Source: Chloroflexota bacterium | GTDB taxonomy: Bacteria; Chloroflexota; Anaerolineae; Aggregatilineales; UBA3940 | NCBI GenBank assembly: GCA_010092885.1 | Contig: JAADYX010000012.1 | Location: forward strand, 1-54,400 | Length of the DNA stretch: 54,400 bases | Direction of reading: 5' to 3' | In this document: positions 17,931 through 26,683 of the stretch, one piece after another | Layout of the letters: the number at the start of each line of letters is the position of its first letter | How positions within the stretch are numbered: the first letter of the stretch is position 1 | The notes under the pieces: generated by a model | Databases searched by the model: none | Seen by the model: only the letters and a program-made list of their open reading frames with translations | What the model was told of the DNA's origin: nothing | Program-made: the position numbers and the translations under genes

Positions 17931-19214
17931 CTAGTCCTCCATGCTCATGCGCAGATAATAAGGCAGCATGCTCGCCTCTTCCCAGGGCGCGAACATGCCG
18001 GGCAGCACCCTATCGTAAAGGTACAACGCCCCGTGCAGACCGGCCAATTGCGCTGCCAGATCGTACAGATCGCGCAGCTCCGGCAGGGGTGCGAAGTCGC
18101 TCCAGGGGCGCAAGTACGCCTCGATAAGCCGCTGCCTGTCAACCCCCGGCAGCTCACGGTGGATCTCCGCCATAAAGAACGGCAGGCTGAAGAACGGATG
18201 CGTGATGCTGCTGTCCGACCAGTCGAAGAAGATCACGTCGTCATCGTGGATCATCACGTTGCCGCTGTGGAAGTCGCCATGGTCCAGGGTGAGCGGCAGC
18301 GGACCGGCGAACAGATCGGCCAGGGCAGCCTGCCGGACACCCAGGCTGTTCTGCAGATCGGTGATCTCATCATCGCTCAAGCCCACAGCACCTGTTTGCA
18401 GCGCATCCCGATCCAGGACGAGCGCGCCCAAGCCATCGTGGATGGCGCGTTCACCACGCAGCGGCACACCCAGATTAGCCAGCAGGTCCAGCCGCTCGGC
18501 CAGTTTGATCTGCAGTCCGGCGTAGGCACATAAAGCATCCTCCCAGATGGCGGGATCAGTGCAGGTGAACAGCACCCTTCCGCCGAAATCGGCCTGCAGC
18601 AGCCACCGCCGCACCGGGTCGGCGGCCAGCGGTTTGGGGCAGTGCTGCGGAAATAAGGCGTGCAGCGAGTTGCTCAGCCGGACCTCGTGCGCAAACATCG
18701 GCGGTACCGCCTTGAAGTAATGCATGCCGCGGTTGGTATCCACCGCCAGCACGCAGCTTCGCTGCCACGCACGCTGCTGCGTGATCGGGCTGAAGGCCGC
18801 GAGATCGTTTTCCAGCAGGGCCTCCTCGATCCAGGCCTCCGCACTGTCGAACCACTCCGGACGGTACCAGTGGGGTTCGCTGGGATTGCGCTGGGTTTGG
18901 TTCTCCCAGGCCAGCCACGCGGCGATTAGATCGGCATCCGGCAGGGGATCGACGTCCAGCGGTTGGGTCCACGTATATCCGCGGGGTGGTCGCCATGTAG
19001 ACGTTCGCAGGGTGAGCACATATGCCGCCAGATCCTCATCCAACACGCTGAGGCAGCGCAGCGTTGCCACGTGATCGCCCAGCGCTGCGTTGATCCAGCT
19101 GACATCCTGCCAGTAGGCGGCTGCTTGCGTGGTCACCCGTGGCAGGCGGCCCTGCTGCGTGAGCACGCGGGTGGTTTCCGGGTTGGGCAGGATGAGGATC
19201 GCCTCACGCGGCAT
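17931..19214 (-). CDS. Aminoglycoside phosphotransferase-fold kinase with extra N-terminal domain
   Basis: 427 residues. The C-terminal ~270 residues are an APH/choline-kinase fold: LDHGDFHSGNV is the catalytic HGDxHxxN motif and FFDWSDSS the metal-binding Asp motif. The first ~115 residues precede the kinase and have no clear family assignment by eye; they contain Trp-rich segments (AYWQDVSWINAALGD, TWRPPRGYTWTQP). The substrate is probably a small hydroxylated metabolite rather than an antibiotic, given the chromosomal housekeeping context. Two bases separate it from the upstream methyltransferase and none from the downstream FAH-family gene. Confidence 0.85.
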   Translation of the reverse strand: MPREAILILPNPETTRVLTQQGRLPRVTTQAAAYWQDVSWINAALGDHVATLRCLSVLDEDLAAYVLTLRTSTWRPPRGYTWTQPLDVDPLPDADLIAAWLAWENQTQRNPSEPHWYRPEWFDSAEAWIEEALLENDLAAFSPITQQRAWQRSCVLAVDTNRGMHYFKAVPPMFAHEVRLSNSLHALFPQHCPKPLAADPVRRWLLQADFGGRVLFTCTDPAIWEDALCAYAGLQIKLAERLDLLANLGVPLRGERAIHDGLGALVLDRDALQTGAVGLSDDEITDLQNSLGVRQAALADLFAGPLPLTLDHGDFHSGNVMIHDDDVIFFDWSDSSITHPFFSLPFFMAEIHRELPGVDRQRLIEAYLRPWSDFAPLPELRDLYDLAAQLAGLHGALYLYDRVLPGMFAPWEEASMLPYYLRMSMED

Positions 19215-19216
19215 GG

Positions 19217-20035
19217 TCAGTACTCGATGATGGGGCCTGTCCGGATGGTGTCACAGTGAGCGCACCGCAGATCGTCTCCCTCGCGGAGCATGCCGGTGCG
19301 GCTGCAGCACGGGCATTGTAACACATCCTCCACACGATGGGAGGGTTTTGGCTGGCTCCCGGGCTTCAGCGCCCAGACCAGATCATAGTCCACCTGCCAG
19401 GGAAAGATCCGGACTTCGGCCAGGCCTGCGCCGGTGAGCATCCGCTCAAAGCCTGCCTTGCTGTGGACCTTGCCGGGCATCATCGCCGCGCCGGCACCCC
19501 GCCGCCGCGATGTGATCACCAGCCCGCCGGGGCGCAGTACGCGCACCGCTTCAGCTATCTGAGCCGCGGGCGATGGCGTGAACTCCAGCATTTCAACCAG
19601 GATGATCGCATCAAAAGCGCCATCGGGGAACGGCAGATTGTCGCCCGTCTTGCGCATGAGGGTCACGCGTGGCTCGTACACGCGGAGCTTCTCCCACGCT
19701 TTTTCCAACATTGGCGCAGACGGGTCGATCCCCAGCGCGTGGCCTTGGAAATCCGGCTGCTGCATGACTGCCGCGATCACGCGACCCGTGCCGGTGCCTA
19801 CATCCAGGATCAACGGCGTGCCCACATGCCCCAGCATGGTGGCCACCGGCCTGCCGAGTATCAGATCTTCGGCCTGCGGATCGTACCCCTTGATGGAGTC
19901 GTAGCGGGGTGCCACCCGGTCATACAACAGGGTAACCATCCCCTGACCCAGATAGACGCCTTCGGCGAGCACCAGCTGCCAGTAAAGCAGCCCTCCAAGA
20001 GCGGCAAGGCTCACACCGATCACGACCAGGGTCAC
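19217..20035 (-). CDS. Membrane-anchored class I methyltransferase with zinc ribbon
   Basis: About 272 residues from a GTG overlapping the epimerase stop (GTGA). An N-terminal hydrophobic helix (VTLVVIGVSLAALGGLLYW) anchors it, followed by a SAM-binding domain with LDVGTGTGRV, LGIDPS, and a post-motif LRPGGLVITS. The C-terminus has CPCC...CAHC, four cysteines that look like a zinc ribbon. The combination suggests a membrane-associated methylase acting on a lipid or quinone-like substrate, but that is inference. It is co-translated with an SDR epimerase. Confidence 0.85.
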   Translation of the reverse strand: MTLVVIGVSLAALGGLLYWQLVLAEGVYLGQGMVTLLYDRVAPRYDSIKGYDPQAEDLILGRPVATMLGHVGTPLILDVGTGTGRVIAAVMQQPDFQGHALGIDPSAPMLEKAWEKLRVYEPRVTLMRKTGDNLPFPDGAFDAIILVEMLEFTPSPAAQIAEAVRVLRPGGLVITSRRRGAGAAMMPGKVHSKAGFERMLTGAGLAEVRIFPWQVDYDLVWALKPGSQPKPSHRVEDVLQCPCCSRTGMLREGDDLRCAHCDTIRTGPIIEY

Positions 20036-21006
20036 AGGATGTTCTCGTCGCGCAGCCAGGCCTCCGACCGGCGGAAGGCTTCCTCCGGATCGACACGCGG
20101 CTTCCACCCAAGCACCCGTTTGGCCTTCTCATTGCTGATCCGGCCGGTGCCGCGCATCTGATCGACCACGTTGCGATAGTTGTAGGCGGGCAGAAACGGA
20201 TCCGCGACCAGCGCCCCGGCTGCGACGATCCAGCCCGGGATCCGCAGTGCCCGTGACGTATCTGCCATACGCATATACGCGCCCAGAAATTCGCTGAGTG
20301 TGGCCGGTGCATCGTCGACTGCGTTGAAGGTCTCACCAGAGGCATCCGGGTGGACGGCAGCCAAGAACAGCATATCGATCAGGTTGTCTACGTACACCGG
20401 ATACGCGGAGCCCCGCCCGCCATCAATGAGTGGGATGCGCCCCTCTTTGGCCCATTTGGCCGGGCGTTTGGTCCACGGCAGCGATCCGGGTCCGTAGACC
20501 ATGCCGGGCCGCACAATCACGATCTCGCCCGGCGCATCCCTCAGCGCCTCCTCGGAGCGGATCTTGCTGTCACCATACGGGTCACCATAGGGCGCGACGG
20601 GAGTGCGCTCGTCAACATCCGTGTCCCTTTGGAAGCCATACACCATAATGCTGCTCACGTAGACCAGGCGCGCGTCGTGTGCTGCACAGTGCTCGGCCAG
20701 GGCCCGTGTGGCCTCCACATTGACTCGCTGGTAGTTGGCAAAGGGCCGACCGCGCAGCCACGCTGCCAGGTGCATCACGACGTCGATGTCATGGTCACGC
20801 AGAACAGCCCCTATACGCTCATGGTCGGTGATGTCACCGCGCACCACCGTGATCCCGGCCTCGCGCAGCGTGTCGCCCTTGCCGGGTGTGCGTTCCAGCG
20901 CGATGGGATGCGTACCGGATTGCACCAACCGCCGGACGACATGCCCGCCGATGAATCCGGTTGCTCCCGTGACAAATACTGTTTGCCCTGCCAGCTGCTC
21001 GATCAT
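20032..21006 (-). CDS. NAD-dependent epimerase/dehydratase (extended SDR)
   Basis: 324 residues. Starts with the Rossmann motif GATGFIGGHV; the catalytic set is Ser in VSSIMVYG and Tyr/Lys in YGDSKI (the YxxxK motif appears as YGDSK). RPGMVYGPGS and a C-terminal LGWKPRV follow, as in UDP-sugar 4-epimerases and 3-beta-HSD-like proteins. The ATG at 21006 is preceded by GGGAGG. It is the first gene of the long minus-strand operon and has a near-consensus promoter. Confidence 0.9.
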   Translation of the reverse strand: MIEQLAGQTVFVTGATGFIGGHVVRRLVQSGTHPIALERTPGKGDTLREAGITVVRGDITDHERIGAVLRDHDIDVVMHLAAWLRGRPFANYQRVNVEATRALAEHCAAHDARLVYVSSIMVYGFQRDTDVDERTPVAPYGDPYGDSKIRSEEALRDAPGEIVIVRPGMVYGPGSLPWTKRPAKWAKEGRIPLIDGGRGSAYPVYVDNLIDMLFLAAVHPDASGETFNAVDDAPATLSEFLGAYMRMADTSRALRIPGWIVAAGALVADPFLPAYNYRNVVDQMRGTGRISNEKAKRVLGWKPRVDPEEAFRRSEAWLRDENIL

Positions 21007-21024
21007 GGTGGCCTCCCGACATGT

Positions 21025-21060
21025 GTGATGGGGTGGCAGCGAGTGTAAAGTGCCCATCAC
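21025..21060. repeat. Inverted repeat across the epimerase start region
   Basis: GTGATGGG (21025-21032) and CCCATCAC (21053-21060) are perfect 8-base complements flanking the -10 box of the epimerase promoter. CGACATGT occurs at each outer side (21017-21024 and 21060-21067). The predicted transcript starts between the arms, so the repeat would work as a DNA site. Confidence 0.4.
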
Positions 21061-21070
21061 GACATGTCAA
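21042..21070 (-). promoter_or_regulatory. Promoter of the epimerase-methyltransferase-kinase operon
   Basis: Minus strand: perfect TTGACA (21070-21065), 17-base spacer, TACACT (21047-21042). Start near 21035 gives a 29-base leader containing GGGAGG. Confidence 0.75.
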
Positions 21071-21091
21071 GGTGTGCGGTGCGCCCAAACT

Positions 21092-21100
21092 TGGTATCAT
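21092..21100 (+). promoter_or_regulatory. Possible extended -10 promoter of the lipoprotein gene
   Basis: TG-G-TATCAT at 21092-21100, start expected near 21107 and a 27-base leader before the ATG. No -35 hexamer is recognisable. Confidence 0.3.
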
Positions 21101-21133
21101 CCCCTGACTTGCACACGACACAAGGCACAGTGC

Positions 21134-21820
21134 ATGGCGTTGAAAAAACTGATGTGGGTCGCGCTGGCTGTGATGTCCTTCACAGCCTGTGGCACGCAGA
21201 CTCCCCAACCGACACAAACACCGGTTGTTGAGATCATTCCGGGCGACACACCGCCAATCGCGACGGTGGAAAGTCTGCCGGAACCGACCGCCAACGTGGA
21301 CGAGGAGTCCATTTTCCCGACTCCCTTCATCTGTGAGGCCGGCGTGGTCGAGCAGCCGTTTGAGAACGGGCGCATGTTTTGGGTGGGGCGTTCCACGCTG
21401 GAACGCTGCAAGACCGAACACAGCTTCATCCCGGGAACGGGACAGGTGTGGGTTGCGCTCTTTGATGAATCCGGGACAGAGGGCGAATGGCTGATCTTCG
21501 TTGACAGTTGGGACAGCGATCTCGAACCGGCCTCCGACCCGGCGTTTACGCCACCCTCTGAAGATCTGCTGCAGCCGGAACGCGGATTCGGCAAGGTGTG
21601 GCGCACACGCCTTACCGAGGACCAGCGCGAGCAGCTCGGGTGGGCGACCGCGCCCGAATTCCCGCACATAACAACGTACCGCTATGATGCCGGTGGGTTT
21701 GTCAACGATGAGGGCGACTACGTGGTGCGCCCCGGCCAGCATACCCTGACCTCATTGGGCGGCGAGATGTTCTTCTTCGACGAGCAGGACCAAACCTTCG
21801 ACTACATTCCGGCTGACTGA
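21134..21820 (+). CDS. Small lipoprotein of unknown function
   Basis: 228 residues. A basic N-terminus (MALKKL) and hydrophobic stretch end in SFTAC, a lipobox-like site, followed by a Pro/Thr/Gln-rich linker. The mature part (FICEAGVVEQPFENGRMFWV, FDESGTEGEWLIFVDSW) is repeated in style in other Anaerolineae lipoproteins, but I cannot name a family. Two Cys in the mature part (ICEAG and ERCKT) might form a disulfide. It transcribes alone; its tail overlaps the tail of the convergent phosphatase-superfamily gene by 19 bases. Confidence 0.75.
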   Translation: MALKKLMWVALAVMSFTACGTQTPQPTQTPVVEIIPGDTPPIATVESLPEPTANVDEESIFPTPFICEAGVVEQPFENGRMFWVGRSTLERCKTEHSFIPGTGQVWVALFDESGTEGEWLIFVDSWDSDLEPASDPAFTPPSEDLLQPERGFGKVWRTRLTEDQREQLGWATAPEFPHITTYRYDAGGFVNDEGDYVVRPGQHTLTSLGGEMFFFDEQDQTFDYIPAD

Positions 21821-22764
21821 AGCCCAAATGCGCCGCGCAGAACGCCCGCCACATCGGCCAAATCCCGGACGGCGGCCGCGGCTTCAGCGTGGTCAGCACC
21901 GATGATCAGCAGGGGCACGGGGTTGTGGGTATGGGTGCGCTCCTCAATCGCCTCGATGTTGCCATGGTCGCTGGTGATAAGCACCATATCCCGCGCAGTG
22001 TCCCACTCATCGAGGATACCCGCCACCGCTGCATCTAATTTCTCCAGCAGGGCGACCGCTTCTTCAAGTGTGCCCCGGTGCCCGATGTAGTCGGTCAGCC
22101 ATTGGTCAAAAAACGTGAAGTCGTTCTCTTTGGCCAGCATGGCCATCCGGCGACCCGCCTCGCGTGGGCTCAGGGTGAGCGGCTCATCGTGGCCCATCTT
22201 GTCACGCCACAGCGCATAGGCCGCATCGTTGGCCGCTACATGCCGGAACCACATCTCGCCGGTGAAGTCAACCGAGAGGGCCTGTCCCTCGTAAAAGGCC
22301 GTGCCATCGCGCATGGCAATCCCTGCCTGCCGCAGCCCGTATTGGTTGGAGGAAAGCAGCATCTTTCCGCTTTCCAGCCGCTCGAAAAAGCCGGAGGGAT
22401 AGGCGTTCAGGAGGGCACCTGTGCGTCCGCTGCCTGTGATATCCGCGATGCTGTTGTGCTCGTCAAGGATAGCCCGGATTGCGTCGGTGGGTTTGGGGCC
22501 GTAATGGCCGCCGGTCGCCGCGGGCACGTTTACACCGGAGAGCAGGGTGGCCTGCCCGGTTGCGCTCTGCGGACGCCCCTCAACACCGAGGGTCGCATCG
22601 ATTGGGCGGAAGCTTGCTGTCTCGCCGGTATGAGGTTCTGCGCCAAAAAGCCACGGCTGCCCACCGGCCAACGCGGTCAGGGTGGGCAACTTCGCGTGTG
22701 CAAATGGATTCTGCTCCGCCGGGCCGAGCCCAACGCCATCCAAAAAGAGAAAAAAGACGCGCAC
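21802..22764 (-). CDS. Alkaline-phosphatase-superfamily metalloenzyme (phosphoglycerate-mutase-like)
   Basis: 320 residues from a GTG directly after the thioredoxin gene stop. Metal-ligand blocks of the iPGM/AlkP superfamily are visible: LDGVGLG, the nucleophile block SATGQATLLSG, TDYIGHRG, TSDHGNIE and HTHNPVP. It is shorter than iPGM (about 510) and closer in size to archaeal-type or phosphopentomutase-like members, so the substrate is unclear. No signal peptide; cytoplasmic. It is last in the murJ operon. Confidence 0.85.
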   Translation of the reverse strand: MRVFFLFLDGVGLGPAEQNPFAHAKLPTLTALAGGQPWLFGAEPHTGETASFRPIDATLGVEGRPQSATGQATLLSGVNVPAATGGHYGPKPTDAIRAILDEHNSIADITGSGRTGALLNAYPSGFFERLESGKMLLSSNQYGLRQAGIAMRDGTAFYEGQALSVDFTGEMWFRHVAANDAAYALWRDKMGHDEPLTLSPREAGRRMAMLAKENDFTFFDQWLTDYIGHRGTLEEAVALLEKLDAAVAGILDEWDTARDMVLITSDHGNIEAIEERTHTHNPVPLLIIGADHAEAAAAVRDLADVAGVLRGAFGLQSAGM

Positions 22765-23265
22765 TCAGGCTTGTTCGAGTTCGTAGAGGACACGCGCCCG
22801 GTCGAGGATAAACGTGCTGTCGCGCAGTTTGTTGCCCTGCGCATCGAAGTACACGAAGGTCGGTGTGTAGACCACATCGTATTCTTCGACCAGCGACCGC
22901 CCCGGTTCCTCGTCAATACTCAGCCGGATAATCTGAAGGCGGTCGCCGGCCTCGTTTTCCAGCTGGTCCACGACGGGCTTCACCGCCAAACAACCCACAC
23001 AGTACTGTGAGAAAAACTGCACAATGGTCGGCTTGCCCGACTCCGCGATGTTCTGCTTGAAGCGTTCAACCGTGTCCTGACCTTCCGTCTGCGTTGAGCG
23101 CAGCAGCAGCCAGACACCACCCGCTGCCACCAGTATCCCCGTAAGGACGCCGATATCCAACAGCGATGTGCCATCCTGCGCCAGCAAAAAAGCGGATGCA
23201 AGCAGCACGAAGCCGATCATAACGGGATAGAAACGGTGGTTGAAAACACGTATCAGGATAGACAT
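22765..23265 (-). CDS. Membrane-anchored thioredoxin-like protein
   Basis: 166 residues from an ATG preceded by GGGAGG. Two hydrophobic helices (about residues 12-30 and 36-54) precede a thioredoxin domain with the CVGC redox motif in FFSQYCVGCLAVKP and the cis-Pro in YTPTFVYF. The orientation of two helices would place the thioredoxin domain on the side of the N-terminus, which by the positive-inside rule is probably the cytoplasm. Redox partner unknown. Confidence 0.85.
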   Translation of the reverse strand: MSILIRVFNHRFYPVMIGFVLLASAFLLAQDGTSLLDIGVLTGILVAAGGVWLLLRSTQTEGQDTVERFKQNIAESGKPTIVQFFSQYCVGCLAVKPVVDQLENEAGDRLQIIRLSIDEEPGRSLVEEYDVVYTPTFVYFDAQGNKLRDSTFILDRARVLYELEQA

Positions 23266-23322
23266 TCTGCCTCCCCATGTGTTGACCACAAGTCGACTTT
23301 GCACCGTGATCAACGCTGTTTC

Positions 23323-23802
23323 CTACGTATTGTGTAGAAGAATATAGCGATCCGCCCCCGAGAATTCGACCGGCGTCAGATGCTCCGGCCCGAATAAATG
23401 CAGTTCTAATGCTTCGTTAAGAAACCAGTTCCGGACACGCTGCGCCTCTGCCCATGAGTAGCAGGTAATCGCCAGCACACCGTGCGCAAGCAGGCTGCGG
23501 ACCGCTGCATCAAACGCGCCGACCCATGTCGCCCATAGACGGTGCACGTCCGGGTGGCGGATGATCGCCACCTGAGCCGGGGGTAGGGGGGCGGCAGCCG
23601 CTCGGGTAACGACCCGAAAGCGCTCCGGCGTGTGCCGTGCGAGCTGCGCAGCGGCGCGCGGATCAGGCTCGAACAGGGTGAAGACCGCGCCCGGAAAGTG
23701 AGCCCCATAGGCCACCAGCGGATCGGTCACGCCCGGACCGATCACAGTGACGGCAGACGCGGCTCGATAAGCTGCCAGCGCCGCAAGCAGCCTGTCGCTC
23801 AC
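23323..23802 (-). CDS. Rossmann-fold protein, methyltransferase-like
   Basis: 159 residues from a GTG that overlaps the murJ stop by four bases (GTGA). VTVIGPGVTDPLVAYGAHFP followed by FTLFEPDP looks like motifs I and II of a class I methyltransferase, and GVLAITCYSWAEA fits the later strand. Motif I lacks the usual GxGxG, so SAM binding is uncertain. No signal or membrane part. Coupled to murJ but with no known link to lipid II flipping. Confidence 0.6.
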   Translation of the reverse strand: MSDRLLAALAAYRAASAVTVIGPGVTDPLVAYGAHFPGAVFTLFEPDPRAAAQLARHTPERFRVVTRAAAAPLPPAQVAIIRHPDVHRLWATWVGAFDAAVRSLLAHGVLAITCYSWAEAQRVRNWFLNEALELHLFGPEHLTPVEFSGADRYILLHNT

Positions 23803-25376
23803 GCAGGGGATTTTGCTGGCTTCAGGAAGCTGTTGATCACGCCCAGCGGAATATCGCGTATCTCGCGGATCCCCAAAAGCAGCGCCGTTGTGAAGTACAC
23901 CAGCACACCCGCTGTGCCCCCGACCGCAATTAGCACCAGATCGCCCGGCTGAAGCAGCGCATCCACGCCGAGGATGACACCGGCCATCAGGCCCGCAGCG
24001 AACGTGGCTTTGGCTGCATCCAACACGATCTGCCCTGCGTTGACGCCCTGCCACCGGATGGAGAGAATGGTCAGCCCGATGAGTGCTTCAACACCGACCG
24101 CCACGCCGTTGGCCAGCGCAGGCCCCGCGTGGGAGATTCTCGCTGGATCGGTCAGCCAGACCGCCAATCCGATGTTGAGTGCCGTCGTGAACACCGACAC
24201 ATACAGCGGCGTATAGGTGTCCTTTTGGGCGGCAAATGCCCGCACGACGACCTCCAACATCGACTGTGACAGCAGTGCCACCGTATAGAACTGCAGTGCA
24301 TAATAGACGAGCTGCGTGCTCTGCGCGGTGAACTCGCCGCGCTCAAACAGGACACGGATGATGGGCTCACCCAACACGATCAATCCGACTGCCGCCGGGA
24401 TAGCCAGCGTCAGGATGGCACGCAGCGCCCCGCTGAGGGCTTCGCGCTGCGCTGCCAGATCCTTTTTGGCCGCGAGTTCCGCCATCGTTGGGAAGATCAC
24501 GATGCCGATTGACGTTCCGATGAGAGTCCAGGGCATGTTCATCAGCGTGAACGCGAAGCTGAGAGCGGTCACCCGGCCCTCTCCCAATTCGGAGGTCAGA
24601 TTAGTGCCGATCCAACTGATGCTCGCACGGGCCAACAGCAGGTCGATCACACGCGGTGCCATCAGGATCAAAACGGCTCGCAGGGTTTCATCCCCAAAAT
24701 CCAGGACCGGTTTCCAACGGACATCATAGCGCAGCACCACCGGTACCTGAATGGCGAAGTGCATGGCGGAACCAAGCAGTGCACCGATGGCCACCCCGTA
24801 AATGCCCATGCTCGGGCCAAGCAGCAGAGTGCCCGCAATAATCCCCAGGCTGTACATGGAGGGCAGCAGCGCCGGCACGATGAAATGCTTGTGCGCATAG
24901 AGGGTCGCGGTCAGGATGCTGCTGACGGCAAAGATCGCGTTGGAGAACAACAGGATGCGCATCAGCTGTGCAGTCAGCTGCTGTGTGGCTGGCTCGAAGC
25001 CCACGCCCACCCCCAGCCGGCCCGCAACCAACCCCGGGGCGAACAGCCCGGCCAGCACCGCTACAACCGCAAACGCGAGGAAAACCAGATTGGCGACCTG
25101 GCTCAGCAGTCGGTTGGAGTCACCCTCCTTTTCACCGGTGATCAGCTCCGTGTAGATGGGGATGAACGCGAATGACAGAGCCCCACCCGAGAGCATCGTG
25201 TAGAGCAGCTCCGGGATGATGTTTGCCGCGAAGAAGGCATCCGTCTCCGCTGTCGTGCCAAAGGCCGAGGCGATCACCTGTTGGCGCACCAGCCCGATGA
25301 TGATGGCCGCGCCCCAACCCGCCATGATGATCAGGGTGGAGCGCGCAACACTGTTGGTACGTTCCATGCCTGCCAC
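23799..25376 (-). CDS. murJ: Lipid II flippase MurJ (MviN family)
   Basis: 525 residues, about 14 transmembrane helices. The N-terminal ARSTLIIMAGWG, RQQVIASAFGTTAETDAFFAA and SGGALSFAFIPIYTE segments are the characteristic start of MurJ, with the Arg residues of the central cavity in place by eye. It moves lipid II across the membrane for peptidoglycan synthesis. The GTG at 25376 starts one base after the previous stop; the ATG at 25367 is an alternative. It sits between C39 peptidase genes and a redox protein in one operon. Confidence 0.93.
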   Translation of the reverse strand: MAGMERTNSVARSTLIIMAGWGAAIIIGLVRQQVIASAFGTTAETDAFFAANIIPELLYTMLSGGALSFAFIPIYTELITGEKEGDSNRLLSQVANLVFLAFAVVAVLAGLFAPGLVAGRLGVGVGFEPATQQLTAQLMRILLFSNAIFAVSSILTATLYAHKHFIVPALLPSMYSLGIIAGTLLLGPSMGIYGVAIGALLGSAMHFAIQVPVVLRYDVRWKPVLDFGDETLRAVLILMAPRVIDLLLARASISWIGTNLTSELGEGRVTALSFAFTLMNMPWTLIGTSIGIVIFPTMAELAAKKDLAAQREALSGALRAILTLAIPAAVGLIVLGEPIIRVLFERGEFTAQSTQLVYYALQFYTVALLSQSMLEVVVRAFAAQKDTYTPLYVSVFTTALNIGLAVWLTDPARISHAGPALANGVAVGVEALIGLTILSIRWQGVNAGQIVLDAAKATFAAGLMAGVILGVDALLQPGDLVLIAVGGTAGVLVYFTTALLLGIREIRDIPLGVINSFLKPAKSPA

Positions 25377-25377
25377 G

Positions 25378-26676
25378 TCAGTTGCTCAGCTGCTGGAGGG
25401 CCTGTGCCGCCGGTTCGTAACTCGGATTGATGTTCAGCGCCCGGTTCAACGAGGTCCGCGCCTGCCGCGTCTGACCCTGCGCCAGGTACGTCAGGCCGAC
25501 GTAGTAGTGACCCTCTTCCGAGTCTGGATAGTATGCGATGGTTGCTTCGGCCAGGGTCACCAGGTCGGAATAGCGCTGTGTCTGGTAGTACGCCTCATAC
25601 AGCTCGAACCGGTACCAGTACATTCGCCACGGTAGGATGCGCTCGCGCGCCACGTCAAACGCGACCTCCGCCCCTTGGTAGTTCTCCAGCTCGGTCAGCA
25701 CCGCGCCGAGGTTGTACCAGGCGAATGCATCATCATACGTATCGACTTCTTCATTGGCCCGGACCAGCGCCCGCTCATACATCGTCTGGTTGTCCATGTC
25801 CGGCCCGATAATCGCAGCCACGTCAGCTGAGTCGCCCGGATTATAGACAACGACATAGGTCCGGTTAAAGTGCCGCCACAGCTCATCGAACCGGTTGAAG
25901 TCCCACACCTGATCCGGGCCAAAGTACGAGTCATGTGCGTAGAACTCGCGGTCCCCGGCTGAAAAACCGTAGAGCAGCATGTAATGGCCCATCCAGTCTT
26001 TCTCCGGTTCCTCATCGAAGCCGCGTTCCACCAGCACCGGATACCCGGCGCTCAGCAGCCGCTGCATCAGCTCAAGATCGCCGTTGATGCGGTAGAACGC
26101 GCCGTATCCGGCCTGCCGCGCATAAGCGACCAGTTCGTCCGGGCGCACGTTGCGGTCGTCATCTGCCGGCTTGATCTGCTCCGCAATGTCGTTTTGCGTG
26201 TCCTCGCTGCCGAAGTAGCTGAGCATCGTGGCCAGTGTCGCCGGTCCGCAGCGGTTCCAACCTTGGTACTCGTGCCGGAACCCGCTGAGGAACTGCCCCT
26301 CACTGATAGGGTAGGGGGTGCCCGTGGCGGTCGGTTCCGGGGTCTGTGTCGGCTGCTCGATGATGGTCTCTTCAGGTGCCTGGTCGTCATTGGCTGCGCT
26401 GGCAGGCAGTGTGGCTGTGGCGTTTTCCAGACCGGCCAGCAGATCGAGGATCTCATCCTCGCTGACAGCGGCGGTGGGCAGGGCTTCCACGCCGCTGCTG
26501 TCAAAGATGATGTCCTGCACGAACTGCGGCGCATAAGCAACCACATAACGATCAGGCAGGACGGCGCGCGCGAAACGTGCGAACCACAACGGTGATGTCA
26601 GCAGGAAGGCCAGCAGCACGCCGACCACACTGCCTGCAGCGATCCAGACGATGGGTTTTCTCTGTTTGCGGACCAT
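25378..26676 (-). CDS. Membrane-anchored C39-like peptidase with TPRs (copy 1)
   Basis: 432 residues. An N-terminal helix (IVWIAAGSVVGVLLAFLLTS) anchors it; a Thr/Pro linker (QPTQTPEPTATGTP) leads to a C39-type papain-like domain with EYQGWNRCGPATL (oxyanion Gln and nucleophile Cys), GHYMLLYGF (His) and YAHDSYFG (Asp). TPR hairpins fill the C-terminus (YAWYNLGAVLTELENY onward). The catalytic triad looks intact. No leader-peptide substrate or ABC transporter is nearby, so it is not an ordinary bacteriocin exporter. Start ATG has GAGGAG upstream inside the copy 2 end. Confidence 0.85.
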   Translation of the reverse strand: MVRKQRKPIVWIAAGSVVGVLLAFLLTSPLWFARFARAVLPDRYVVAYAPQFVQDIIFDSSGVEALPTAAVSEDEILDLLAGLENATATLPASAANDDQAPEETIIEQPTQTPEPTATGTPYPISEGQFLSGFRHEYQGWNRCGPATLATMLSYFGSEDTQNDIAEQIKPADDDRNVRPDELVAYARQAGYGAFYRINGDLELMQRLLSAGYPVLVERGFDEEPEKDWMGHYMLLYGFSAGDREFYAHDSYFGPDQVWDFNRFDELWRHFNRTYVVVYNPGDSADVAAIIGPDMDNQTMYERALVRANEEVDTYDDAFAWYNLGAVLTELENYQGAEVAFDVARERILPWRMYWYRFELYEAYYQTQRYSDLVTLAEATIAYYPDSEEGHYYVGLTYLAQGQTRQARTSLNRALNINPSYEPAAQALQQLSN

Positions 26677-26683
26677 ACCCGTA

